Below, in pieces: positions 43,427 to 53,100 of a DNA stretch of 64,000 bases. The stretch is from Gordonibacter massiliensis (ex Traore et al. 2017). GTDB lineage: Bacteria > Actinomycetota > Coriobacteriia > Coriobacteriales > Eggerthellaceae. The stretch's first letter is position 1; the number at the start of each line of letters is the position of its first letter. A program made the position numbers and the translations under genes. Where the stretch lies: assembly GCA_900170005.1 (NCBI GenBank), contig LT827128.1, forward strand, positions 1,302,001 to 1,366,000, read 5' to 3'. The notes beneath the pieces were generated by a model. It made no database searches. It saw nothing but the letters and a program-made list of their open reading frames with translations, and was not told the DNA's origin.

Positions 43427-44185
43427 CTACAGGGCCGCCTTGAGCGCGGCGGCGAATTGCTCGACGGCGCCGTCGGACGAGGCGTCGAGGATCTCGAGTT
43501 TGCGGCTGGCCTGCTCGGGCGCAAGACACGCAACCGTCTCAAGCGAGGCCGCCGCGCCTCCGCCGGCCCCGACCACCTCCATGGGCTTCTTGCCCGCGGC
43601 CAGGATGTCCTTCATGCCGGGGATGCGCGGCACGGCCACGTCCGGCGTCACGGACACCACGGCCGGCAGCGGCACGCGCACCGTCTCCACCACGTCCTCC
43701 AGCACGCGCTCCACCACGAGCGCGCCGTCTTCGGGCGTTATCTTCACGGCGGCGTTCACCACGGGCACGCCCAAGCGGGCGGCCAGCTGCACGTCCACCT
43801 GCTGGGCGTAGTCGTCGGCGGAGCCGTCGCCGCAGACGACGACGTCCCAGTCGCCGGCCTTGGCGACGAGCGCGGCCAGGGCCTCGGCCGTGGCGTGCGC
43901 GTCCATGTTCGCGTACGCGTCGTCGGCGGCCATGACGAGCTCGTCGACGCCGCGGGCGAGGACGTTCTTCTTGAGCTTGGAGTCGTCGACGGACGCGGGG
44001 CCGGCGGTGACGGCCGTGACCTTCGAGCCCTCGACGGCCGCGGCCAGCTGGGCCGCGGCCTCGATGGCGTTCAGGTCGTACGTCGACACGGTGCCCTTGG
44101 CCTTGGAGTAGTCCAGGGTGCGGTCGGACGCCACCTGGATGTCCTGGTCGTCGGGGACGATCTTGCACGAGACGATGATGTTCAT
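43427..44185 (-). CDS. fixA: Electron transfer flavoprotein beta subunit, FixA type (module 5)
   Basis: 252 residues starting MNIIVSCKIVPDDQDIQV, with GAAGGAAAGGACC upstream. The first 105 residues and their DNA are nearly identical to the copy at 11408-12157; afterwards the two drift apart (ALVAKAGDWDVVVCGDGSADDYAQQ against ALVGEYDVILMGDGSADNYAQQ). It follows the ACAD after a 120-nt gap that contains a run of 11 G (44253-44263). It is the ETF small subunit for the module 5 ACAD. Confidence 0.93.
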   Translation of the reverse strand: MNIIVSCKIVPDDQDIQVASDRTLDYSKAKGTVSTYDLNAIEAAAQLAAAVEGSKVTAVTAGPASVDDSKLKKNVLARGVDELVMAADDAYANMDAHATAEALAALVAKAGDWDVVVCGDGSADDYAQQVDVQLAARLGVPVVNAAVKITPEDGALVVERVLEDVVETVRVPLPAVVSVTPDVAVPRIPGMKDILAAGKKPMEVVGAGGGAAASLETVACLAPEQASRKLEILDASSDGAVEQFAAALKAAL

Positions 44186-44252
44186 GATATGCGGGTCCTT
44201 TCCTTCGAAGGTTGAATCCGATAAGTACGCGAGCGGGAGGCGCGACGCGGAA

Positions 44253-44263
44253 GGGGGGGGGGG
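44253..44263. repeat. Homopolymer tract of 11 G
   Basis: An uninterrupted G11 run (C11 on the coding strand) lies in the ACAD-fixA gap, about 70 nt upstream of fixA. Tracts of this length are prone to slipping in replication and in sequencing. Confidence 0.8.
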
Positions 44264-44305
44264 AGGTTCGCGCCGCGCATCTCGCCCGCAAGGAGAAGAG
44301 GAGGC

Positions 44306-45460
44306 TTACTGGGCGTACTTCTTCGCCACCTGGCGACCGGCGATGTAGGCCATGATCTCGGGCGTGCCGCCACCGAACATATTGCCGCGCATGTCGGCCC
44401 AGATGCGGCCGATGCGCACCTCGGTGGTGTAGCCTAGGCCGCCGTAGATGGCCAGCGCCATGTCGGCCACGTTGAAGCACTCGGTGCAGCCGTAGCGCTT
44501 GAGCAGGGCGGAGTCCAGCTGCACGGAGATGCCGTTGTCCAGCTCCCACAGCGTCTTGTACAGCATGTTGCGGGTGTTCTGCACGCGGATCTCCATCTCG
44601 GTGAGCTTCTCCTGGATCATCTGGAAGTTCGCGATGGGCTTGTTGAAGGCGATGCGCTGGTTGGCGTAGGCCGCCGCGTCCTCGAGGGCCGCCTGCGCCA
44701 GGCCCACCTGCTCGGCCACGAGGAAGGCGCGCTCCACCTCGAAGTTCTTCATCAGCATCATGAAGCCGTCGCCCGGCGCGCCCATGCGGTCGTCCTCGGT
44801 GAGCACCACGTCGTCGAAGTACACCTCGCAAAACGGGATGCACTGCTGCCCTATCTTGTGCAGCGACGCGGTGGAGATGCCCGCGCGGTCCATGTTCACC
44901 AGCCACAGGCTCATCTTGGCGTTGTCGCGCGACGGGTCCTCGTCCTTGGCCACCACGATGGTGTAAGGCAGGTGCTCGCCCATGGTCACCCACGTCTTCT
45001 GGCCGTTCAGGCGGTAAGTGCCGTCGTCTTGCTTCTTGGCCGTGCAGCTCATGTTGCGGTTGTCGGAGCCCGCGCCCGGCTCGGATATCGAGAGCGAGCA
45101 CAGAGGCCAGCCCGTTTCGAGGTAGGCGTCCATGCACTTCTGGATCTGCTCGGGCGAGCCGAACTCCACGATGTCGAACATGGTGAGCGAGTTCTGGTAC
45201 AGGATGTGGTTGCAGCCGCTCGAGTGGTACAGCTCCTCGATCATCAGGCCCAACGTGACCTTGTCGGCCGGGATTCCACCGTACTCCTCAGGGATGCCCA
45301 TGAGGCCGAAGCCCATGTCGCGGTACGCCTCGGCCACCTCGTCGGGCATCTTCTGCGTCTCGTACATCTCCTTGATGACGTCTTCGGTGAAGTAACGCTC
45401 GCAGAACTCGCGCACGCTCTCAAGAAGAAGCTCTTGCTCGTCGGTCAAAGAAAAGTCCAT
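44306..45460 (-). CDS. Acyl-CoA dehydrogenase/enoyl-CoA reductase (module 5)
   Basis: 384 residues starting MDFSLTDEQELLLESVREFC. It is the close paralogue of the ACAD at 5115 over its whole length (ISEPGAGSDNRNMSC, HKIGQQCIPFCEVYFDDVVLTEDDRMG). The C-terminal position has Gly in place of the classical Glu (FGGGTPEIM), and Glu243 (FEVERAFLVA) is the likely base. It is first gene of the module 5 operon ACAD-fixABCX-thioesterase, with the TetR gene at 45717 divergent. Unlike module 1, no CoA-transferase, ligase or porter is attached, so activation of its substrate must be encoded elsewhere. Confidence 0.9.
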   Translation of the reverse strand: MDFSLTDEQELLLESVREFCERYFTEDVIKEMYETQKMPDEVAEAYRDMGFGLMGIPEEYGGIPADKVTLGLMIEELYHSSGCNHILYQNSLTMFDIVEFGSPEQIQKCMDAYLETGWPLCSLSISEPGAGSDNRNMSCTAKKQDDGTYRLNGQKTWVTMGEHLPYTIVVAKDEDPSRDNAKMSLWLVNMDRAGISTASLHKIGQQCIPFCEVYFDDVVLTEDDRMGAPGDGFMMLMKNFEVERAFLVAEQVGLAQAALEDAAAYANQRIAFNKPIANFQMIQEKLTEMEIRVQNTRNMLYKTLWELDNGISVQLDSALLKRYGCTECFNVADMALAIYGGLGYTTEVRIGRIWADMRGNMFGGGTPEIMAYIAGRQVAKKYAQ

Positions 45461-45716
45461 CTCGTCCTCCGTTCATTTCCGAACATAGCGCCGGAAACAC
45501 CCGGCCTCTTGGGTCAAAGGATACGCCGCACGTTCAAGCGAATGGACCAGCAAATCTTTTGATCTGGGTAAAAACGGAGCACTTTGTTATCCACTTTTTG
45601 GTTTTTGTGGTCATAATGAGGGCAGCGGGAACAAGGGTGACGGGGGCACCGTGGAGGTGCGCGCCTCGTCGTTCGCCTGCCACGATAGACAGGGTTCGTT
45701 TTTTGGGAGGTTGATC

Positions 45717-46370
45717 ATGGGATCGCCAGCAACCATGCTCGAAATCGCCGAGTCGTTCGTCGCCCTGACGGAAAGCAAACCGCCGGAGAAGATATCGGTG
45801 TCGGACATCATCGCCCAGGCAGGCAAGAATCGCAAGACGTTCTACTATCATTTCACCGACAAGAACCACCTGATAGCTTGGACGTTTCGCCATGATCTAG
45901 CCTGCGAGCTGCACCGTCGTTTCAACGCGGGCCAGCTCGTGTTCGAACAGCCGACGGACGATCCGTGCTCCTCCCTTCCCTATTACGTTTTCATCAAGAA
46001 GGGCGTGCGCTCGCTCGACGGCTCGGAGTTCTTCGAGGCGTTGGCGGCGTGCTTCGAGGGGAGGCGTGCCTACTACGCGCGCGTGCTGCGCATGAGCGAG
46101 GCGGGCTGCCTGAAGGACTATCTGTACGACCTGTACCTCCCCGCCGTGCGCTCCGACATCGCATTCGTGCTGAGCAACCGGCGGCTCAAGGATGCGAGCG
46201 TCGAGTTCCTTGCCGAGTTCTACACCGGCGCGTTTCTGTCCTATCTCGTGCGGCGCACCTGCGACCTGCATCGCGCCCGCCTCATGGAGGGCGTTGGACC
46301 TTTCGCAAACATCGTGCACTCCTCGTTGGAAAACGAGATCAAAGAGCAGCAGCTTCGGCGCATGCTGTAG
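45717..46370 (+). CDS. TetR-family regulator (module 5)
   Basis: 217 residues. The start is ATG 45717 with GGGAGG upstream; the frame is open 22 codons earlier. The helix-turn-helix ISVSDIIAQAGKNRKTFYYHFTDKNHLIAW (about residues 26-55) is close to that of the regulator at 7867, and the C-terminal ligand domain is also related. It is divergent from the ACAD-fix operon (256-nt shared region, notably AT-rich at 45555-45620). It is the likely local regulator of module 5. Confidence 0.87.
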   Translation: MGSPATMLEIAESFVALTESKPPEKISVSDIIAQAGKNRKTFYYHFTDKNHLIAWTFRHDLACELHRRFNAGQLVFEQPTDDPCSSLPYYVFIKKGVRSLDGSEFFEALAACFEGRRAYYARVLRMSEAGCLKDYLYDLYLPAVRSDIAFVLSNRRLKDASVEFLAEFYTGAFLSYLVRRTCDLHRARLMEGVGPFANIVHSSLENEIKEQQLRRML

Positions 46371-46413
46371 AAGCCGCCACGCCCGACTGCGAGCGAGAGA
46401 GGCGGGGCGCAAA

Positions 46414-46437
46414 AACGGGGCGCCGAAGCGCCCCGTT
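46414..46437 (-). terminator. Terminator between tetR and aldehyde dehydrogenase
   Basis: A perfect 10-bp stem (46414-46423 with 46428-46437, CGAA loop). On the minus strand it is followed by TTTTT, so it ends the aldehyde dehydrogenase transcript; read from the plus strand it may also stop tetR (GTTCCTTCT follows). Confidence 0.8.
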
Positions 46438-46461
46438 CCTTCTAGCATCCGTCACGTCAGC

Positions 46462-47946
46462 CTACTTCTCGGGGTAGAACCCGCTCGGCTCCTCGCCCAG
46501 GTTGATCATGATGTTCTTCGTCTGGGTGTAGTGCTCGAGCATGATCTTGTGCGTCTCGCGGCCGATGCCGGACTCCTTGTAGCCGCCGAACGGCGCGCCG
46601 GACGGAATCTGGTTGTAGGTGTTCACCCACATGCGGCCCGTACGCACGCCCTGCGCCACGCGGAAGGCGCGGTTGATGTCGCGGGTCCACACGGCGCCAC
46701 CCAGGCCGTACACCGAGTCGTTCGCCAGGTCGATGACCTCTTGCTCGTCGGAGAACTTGATGACCACGGCCACAGGCCCGAAGATCTCCTCCTGCGCCAC
46801 GCGGCAGGAGTTGTTCGGCACCTCGATGAGCGTCGGCCTCATGAACGCGCCCTTGGCGAGCTCGCCCTCCGTGATGCGCTCGCCACCGCAGAGCACCTTG
46901 CCGCCCTCCTGCTTGGCGATGTCCACGTACTCGAGGATCTTGTTGAGCTGGTTCTGGTCCACCTGGCTGCCCATCTGGGTGTCGTCCTCCCAGGGCATGC
47001 CCACCTTCACGTTGCCGAACACCCGGCACGCGTCCTCGACGAACTTGTCGTAGATGCTCTCGTGCACGAAGATGCGGCTGCCGGCGCAGCACACCTGGCC
47101 CTGGTTGAACAGGATGCCCAGCTGGATGCCGTCGAGCATCATGTCCCACTTGCAGTCGGGGAAGATGATGTTCGCGGACTTGCCGCCCAGCTCCAGCGTG
47201 GCGGGGATCAGGCGCTCGGCCGCCGCGCGGGCCACGTCTCGACCCACCTCGGTTGAGCCGGTGAACGCGAGCTTGCTGATCTTCGGATTGTCGAGGATGT
47301 ACTGGCCCGACTTGGAACCGCGGCCCGTGACCACGTTGAACACGCCGGCCGGGATGATGTCCTCGGTGAGCTTGGCCAGCTCGAGCACCGTGAGCGAGGT
47401 GGTGGAAGAGGGCTTGAACACCGTGCAGTCGCCGGCGGCGAGCACGGGGGCGAGCTTCCAAGCGGCCATGAGGAACGGGAAGTTCCACGGCACGATCTGG
47501 CCGACCACGCCGATGGGCTCGTGCAGCACGAGCGACATCATGTTGCCGGGCAGCAGGTCGGCTTCGCCCGTATCGGCCAGCAGCACGCCGGCGAAGTAGC
47601 GGAAATGGTCGACGGAGAGCGCCACGTCGATGGCGCGCGTCTCGCGAATGGGCTTGCCGTTGTCGAGCGACTCAAGAAGCGCGAGCTTCTCGGCGTTGGC
47701 CTCGATGACGTCGGCGACCTTGTTCAGGATGATGGCGCGCTGGGCCTTGTCGGTCTTGCCCCAGGTCTCGAATGCCTTCCACGCCGCGTCGACCGCGCGA
47801 TCGACATCGTCCTTCGTCGCGTCGGCGATGGTGGAAAGCTGCTCGCCGTTGGCCGGGCAGAACACGTCGATCGCGCCGCCGTCCGAGGCGTCGACCCACT
47901 GGCCGTCGATGTAGAGCTGATAGGATTTCTGAGCGGGATTTTCCAT
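46462..47946 (-). CDS. NAD(P)-dependent aldehyde dehydrogenase
   Basis: 494 residues, the full length of the ALDH superfamily. The catalytic Cys is at about 286 (FNQGQVCCAGSR), the general base at Glu252 (LELGGKSANI), the cofactor loop is PWNFPFLMAAWKLAPVLAAGDCTVFKPS (153-180), and FTGSTEVG is at 229-236. It oxidises an aldehyde to an acid in the cytoplasm. It resembles betaine-aldehyde and general aliphatic aldehyde dehydrogenases; specificity cannot be assigned. Given the neighbouring carnitine-type genes, a trimethylaminobutyraldehyde or betaine aldehyde role is possible but unsupported. It stands alone, with GGATGAAAGGATGC upstream of ATG 47946 and a terminator after it. Confidence 0.88.
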   Translation of the reverse strand: MENPAQKSYQLYIDGQWVDASDGGAIDVFCPANGEQLSTIADATKDDVDRAVDAAWKAFETWGKTDKAQRAIILNKVADVIEANAEKLALLESLDNGKPIRETRAIDVALSVDHFRYFAGVLLADTGEADLLPGNMMSLVLHEPIGVVGQIVPWNFPFLMAAWKLAPVLAAGDCTVFKPSSTTSLTVLELAKLTEDIIPAGVFNVVTGRGSKSGQYILDNPKISKLAFTGSTEVGRDVARAAAERLIPATLELGGKSANIIFPDCKWDMMLDGIQLGILFNQGQVCCAGSRIFVHESIYDKFVEDACRVFGNVKVGMPWEDDTQMGSQVDQNQLNKILEYVDIAKQEGGKVLCGGERITEGELAKGAFMRPTLIEVPNNSCRVAQEEIFGPVAVVIKFSDEQEVIDLANDSVYGLGGAVWTRDINRAFRVAQGVRTGRMWVNTYNQIPSGAPFGGYKESGIGRETHKIMLEHYTQTKNIMINLGEEPSGFYPEK

Positions 47947-48493
47947 TCGTGCATCCTTTCATCCGGCGACGGCGGCGCCGTCACCCCCAACCTCGCGGCC
48001 AACCCGACCGCTCCCGTCAGCATACCGCGAGCATCGCCCACCTGTCAGTCGTTGTTTTGTGGAAACCCGTCAACGGTCGGGAAACGCTGTCGGCGCAGTA
48101 ACAATTCAAAGCGGATCGTTGGGGATTGCACGGCGTCAACACGCGGCGGACGGCCGGCCGACACCGCCAAGCCAGTCCCGGATGCGGAAAAATCACCGAT
48201 CTCCCCCTCCAAGAGCCCGGAAACGCCTCACCACGCATACGCTCAGCACTAATGAGCTAGCGTTTTTCCTGCTCGCAGGAAGCATATACTGCAAGACAGG
48301 CCGCGCCGCCTCGTCAAGTAGGGGAAGATCGATGATTTTTGTGCAAGCAGGCCCGGACGGGCTGCCAAGGCGCGCTCGCGCCGTACCAACACTTCGGGTG
48401 AAGCAAAGAGGATGCCAACCCCCCTCTTGAAAGCCAGGGCGGCCCGTCCGAAGACGGGCCGCCGCAAAAAACTCCGGAACGTGCGCGCCGCGA
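47947..48493. promoter_or_regulatory. Gap between leuA and aldehyde dehydrogenase
   Basis: 547 nt. The right side belongs to the leuA 3' end, with a perfect hairpin at 48438-48463 (11-bp stem, CGAA loop) 30 nt after the leuA stop. The left side holds the aldehyde dehydrogenase promoter region. The middle (48050-48430) is less GC-rich, with gagctagcgtttttcctgc near 48250-48270. I saw no gene, tRNA or riboswitch in it. Confidence 0.4.
48438..48463 (-). terminator. Hairpin after leuA
   Basis: A perfect 11-bp GC stem (48438-48448 with 48453-48463) lies beyond the leuA stop. The T-rich side lies upstream on the coding strand rather than downstream, so its efficiency as a terminator is uncertain. 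Confidence 0.5.
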
Positions 48494-50026
48494 TTAGCCG
48501 CGCTTCTCCTGCTTGTCGTTGAGCAGGCGGTTGAGGGCGTTCAGGTACGCCTTCGTGGACGACACCACGATGTCGCCGTCGGCGCCGCGGCCCGTGTAGA
48601 TGTCGCCCGACGGGTCGGTCACGCGGATGGTCACCTCGCCCAGCGCGTCGATGCCGCGCGTGACGGACTGCACGGCGAATTCGGTGAGGTCGTTGTCCAC
48701 CTGCACGATCTTGTTCACGGCCTTGCACATGGCGTCGATGGGGCCCGTGCCGTACTCGCATGCCGTGACCGTCTGGTCGGCCGCATTCTTCAGGGTGACG
48801 GTGGCCGTGGGCGTGAGCGGGAAGCCGCAGCTGATCTGCACGCCCTCGAGCGTGTAGAGCGCGCTCTCGTTGCGGTCGCGCTCGTTCACGAGGCTCTCGA
48901 GGTCCTCGTCGTACACTTCCTTCTTCTTGTCGGCCAGGTTGAGGAACGCCTCGTACACCTGGTCGAGCGCCTCGCCCTCCAGCTCGTAGCCCAGCTCCTC
49001 CAAGCGGTGCTTCAAGGCTGCATGCCCCGATCGGGCCGTGAGCACGATCTGGCTCGTGCCGGCGCCCACGTCGGCCGGGTCGATGATCTCGTAGGTGTCG
49101 CGCTTCTTCAGCACGCCGTCCTGGTGGATGCCGGAGGAGTGCGCGAAGGCGTTCGCGCCCACGATGGCCTTGTTGGCCTGCACGTTCATGCCGGTGATGG
49201 ACGACACGAGGCGGCTCGCCTTGCAGAACTCGCGCGTGGCGATGTCGGTGTGGGCGTCCAGCTCGTCGCCGTGCATCTTGATGGCCATGACCACTTCCTC
49301 CATGGCCGTGTTGCCCGCGCGCTCGCCCAGGCCGTTGATGGTGCACTCCACCTGCGTGGCGCCGTTCTTCACGCCCTCCATGGCCAAGGCCGTGGCCATG
49401 CCCAAGTCGTTGTGGCAGTGCACGGACACCGTGACGTTCTCGATGCCGCGCACGCCCTCCATGAGGTACTTGATGCGCTGGCCGAACTCGGTGGGCAGCG
49501 AGTAGCCCGTCGTGTCGGGAATGTTCACCACGGTGGCACCGGCGTCCACGACGGCCTGGATGACGCGCACGAGGAAGTTGTAGTCGGAACGGCCCGCGTC
49601 CTCGGCGTAGAACTGCACGTCCTCCACGTACTTCTTGGCGTATTTCACGCATTTGACGGCGCGCTCCACGCACTCGTCTTCGGAAATGCGCAGCTTGTCG
49701 CGCAGATGGCTGGGGCTCACGCCCAGGCCCGTGTGGATACGGGGACGCTTGGCGTACTTGAGCGCGTCGGCGGCCGAGTCGATGTCCTTCTCCACGGCGC
49801 GCGTGAGGCCGCAGACGACGGCCGCGTCGCCCGCGAGCTCCGCGATGCGGCGCACGGACTCGAAGTCACCGGGACTCGAGATGGGGAAGCCGGCCTCGAT
49901 GACGTCCACGTTCAGACGCAGCAGCTGACGCGCGACCACCAGCTTCTCCTCGGTGTTCATGGAAGCGCCCGGCGATTGCTCGCCGTCGCGCAGCGTGGTG
50001 TCGAAGATGTCGATCTTGCGCGTCAT
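48494..50026 (-). CDS. leuA: 2-isopropylmalate synthase
   Basis: 510 residues. It condenses acetyl-CoA with 2-ketoisovalerate, the first step of leucine synthesis. The N-terminal TIM barrel has the metal-binding start [16 protein letters not shown], and [12 protein letters not shown] and [17 protein letters not shown] are the other family signatures. The C-terminal LeuA dimer/regulatory domain is present ([15 protein letters not shown] ... [13 protein letters not shown]), so leucine feedback is expected. AAAGGACG precedes ATG 50026. The gene is single, with a 169-nt upstream region; I could not recognise a T-box or leader peptide there. The ilvC gene at the right edge belongs to the same amino-acid family of pathways. 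Confidence 0.95.
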   Translation of the reverse strand: MTRKIDIFDTTLRDGEQSPGASMNTEEKLVVARQLLRLNVDVIEAGFPISSPGDFESVRRIAELAGDAAVVCGLTRAVEKDIDSAADALKYAKRPRIHTGLGVSPSHLRDKLRISEDECVERAVKCVKYAKKYVEDVQFYAEDAGRSDYNFLVRVIQAVVDAGATVVNIPDTTGYSLPTEFGQRIKYLMEGVRGIENVTVSVHCHNDLGMATALAMEGVKNGATQVECTINGLGERAGNTAMEEVVMAIKMHGDELDAHTDIATREFCKASRLVSSITGMNVQANKAIVGANAFAHSSGIHQDGVLKKRDTYEIIDPADVGAGTSQIVLTARSGHAALKHRLEELGYELEGEALDQVYEAFLNLADKKKEVYDEDLESLVNERDRNESALYTLEGVQISCGFPLTPTATVTLKNAADQTVTACEYGTGPIDAMCKAVNKIVQVDNDLTEFAVQSVTRGIDALGEVTIRVTDPSGDIYTGRGADGDIVVSSTKAYLNALNRLLNDKQEKRG

Positions 50027-50195
50027 GTGCGTACGTCCTTTCCGTCACGTGCCCGTCGCCATCGCGCCCGGTGGAAACCATAGACGACGGGCGGCTCAAT
50101 TTGGTTTGACTATCATAGCAAATATGCCGAGTGCGGAAGTGGGAAATCACGACGAACGCGCAAAGCGACCCCGCTTCGCCGCTCGTCACCCGATC

Positions 50196-53100
50196 CTACT
50201 TCGACGCGCGTCGCTTGCGAGCCGCGAGCGCTGCAGCCGCCGTAGCGAGGGATGCCAGCGCCAAGCCCACGACGAGCGGAGCCGCCGCGTCGCCCGTGCT
50301 CGCGAGCGCCTTCGGCTCGGCCGAGGCCTCGCCACCGCCCGACCCGGTGCTTTCGGCCGCAACGGACGCGGGCTCGAACACCGGCTCGTCCGCATCCTCG
50401 CCCGCGCCGAACCTCCACGCGCCCTCCCCCGCGCCGACCAGCCGCGCGCCGTAGCGGCTGTACAGCGCGTCGCCGTCGACCGCAAGACGATAGAGCTTCC
50501 CCGCTTCGAGTGCCCGCGGTAGAACCAGCCTGACAACCATGCCGTCCTCCGAAACCTGCACCTGCGGGCCGTTCGCATCGAGACGGGCCAGCTCGGCGCC
50601 GTCGGGCGCGCGCACCGCGAAGAAGCCGTGGCCCCGCTCCACGGGTTGGCTGAACGTCAGCTCCAGCGTCGCGGTGGCCGGGTCGTAGGAGACCGCGCCG
50701 TTCGCGGCCGAGAGTCGCGTCAGCGTGAGCGGCGCCGTGCACACGTTGAGCGACACTTCGGACTTCGACGTGCACGCCCCCGTCGACGACTTCCCCACCT
50801 CGATGGTCTCGATGATTTCCTGGGGCGTGTCGCTCGTGATGGTGAGCGAGGTCTTCCACTCTGCGCTTCTCTGGTCGCGTATGCGGTCGTACCCGTCGCG
50901 TCCGTCCGGCGCGACGGTCACGGGGCCCACGTACCAGTCGTCGTGGCCGTTGCCGCCCTTCTCGCCGCTGACGGAGTAGCGCCCCTCCGCGCTGTCCTGG
51001 GTCACCGTGAGCGTGCCGGGAAGCAAGGTGATGTCGTAGCAGTCGTCGCTTGCGCCGTAGAAAGCGATCTCATGCGCGCCGAGCTCCCACCAGCCGGAGA
51101 TGCGCGGCGCGCCCACGCTGTCGATTACGTCGGGCGTCTCGCCGTTCACCAGCCCTTCCACCGTATACGTGTAGTCCGGCTCGTCCTCGCCGTACAGGAT
51201 GGCCTGGTCGTCGGCCTTGATGGTGCAGGGGGCCTTTTCGACGGTGAGATACCCGGTGAAGCGCCCGTCCTCGTCCCTGTCGCCGTTCACCGTGTAGTAC
51301 GGCTCGTCGATGGCGATCTTGACCATATAGCGCCCCTCGCTCACCTCGCTGCTCGGCAACGTGGGCGGCTCGGACGTCAGCGTGTACACGTTGTAGCCTA
51401 GATCCTCGCGCCACAAGGGCCGCCAGTACTGCACCGTGTAGTGCGGGTTACCGGGAAGCTCCAGATCGAAGGCTGCCGGTTTGCCCGTGTAGGTCTTCGT
51501 CTGCACAAGATCGTCGGAGTGGAGGTCCACGACGCGGTTCTCGATGCGCGGCCACGGGTAGCCGTCGCGCTCGGCCAGCACGGCGGGCGCGGGGAAGTTC
51601 ATGGTTTGCGCAGGCACGCCCTCTTGCGCCGCAGCCCCCTCGTTCGCCCGCGTCTGCCAATGCGTCGGATCAGAGAACTTGAGCGCGGACAACGCACCTT
51701 CGCCGGTCATATCGACGATGGAAAGCCCGCCCACGTTGTTGTACTCGTCGTCCTTCACGGAGCCGCCGTTTGATACAAGCGCCCCTTCGATCTGCGTGTT
51801 CGATTCCGTTGCATACCAGCAGTTCTCCACCTTGCCCCGCAGTCCCGACGAGTAGGACGCGACGCCGCCGGCATAGCTCGCCTCGATGTCGGGCGCGGTC
51901 ACGCGCCCGCCGTTGTAGCAGTCTTCGATGGTGCCGTACGCATAGCAGCGGCCGACGATGCCGCCCGCGTAGGCGTGCTCCTGCTCCTCGACGGAAACCT
52001 CGCCGATGTTGAGGCTCTCGGTCACAGAGCTGTCGGCGAGGGGAACAGAAGAGGCCATCTCGCCCACGACGCCGCCCGCCTCGTTTCTGCCGAGCACCCG
52101 GGCATGGTTGGCGCATCCCTTGATCCTCGAAGGGTCGCCCGAAGTCGGGCCTTCCGAGGACCCCGCGACGCCGCCCACCCCTTCGCCGCCCGTCACCTTG
52201 CCGGTGTTGTACGAAGCGTACACGCCGTCGATGCGGTAGACGGAGCCGACGAGGCCGCCGGTCGCGTCGTTGCCCGTCACGCTGGCCGTGTTCGAGCCGG
52301 ACTCGATACGCGCGCCGTCGCCCTCCGCGCGACCGACCAGGCCGCCGGTCGAGTAGCCGCCCGTCACCTTGCCGTCGTTCCCGGCAGAACGCACGACGGC
52401 GTTCGCAGCGGCCATGCTGCCCACGATACCGCCCGTGTGCCTGTCACCGCTGACGGCGCCGACGTTCGAGCATCCGTCCAGCACGGCGCCCGCGCCCTCG
52501 ATGCGGCCCGCCAAGCCGCCAACCCCCTCAGGGTTCTTCGCTTCCTCGTCGACGGACACGGCGGCGTCGTTGGCGCATGCCGACAGGGTCGCGCGCGCAC
52601 CCGTCACGAGCCCGTAGATGCCGCCCACGCCGCTGTCGCCGCGCACCGGTGCCGTGTTCGTGTACGACGCGAGCGCGAAGTCATCCGCCGCCAGCTCGCC
52701 GATGAAACCGCCGGTCGCGTCATGCCCGACAACGCCTCCGCTGCAGGAGACGTCTTCCAGATGCGCGCCCGCGCCCGACAGCCGCCCGACGGCGCCACCG
52801 ATCTTTCCGCCCCAGCAGGAGACAAGACCGTCATGGGAAGCCCCTTCCACCTGCGCGCTGACGCCCGACAGGCTGCCCACGAGCCCGCCGGTTATCGAGG
52901 CACCCCAGGTCTTGCCGACGCACGAGCAGTTCGTTATCCGCGCGTTCGCACCGGACAGCTCGCCCACCAGGCCGCCCGTCACATCATCGCCTTGAACCTC
53001 GCTGCGCACGTTGCAATCGGAAATCTGCGCGTCATCGCCCGCAAGCCTTCCCACCAGGCCGCCCGTGCGATCGCCGCCCCACAGGAAGTCCGTTTCGACG

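Noticed and set aside
47947-48493. Possible T-box or small RNA between leuA and aldehyde dehydrogenase
   Set aside because: It lies downstream of leuA, not in its leader, and no T-box core or tRNA-like sequence could be seen.
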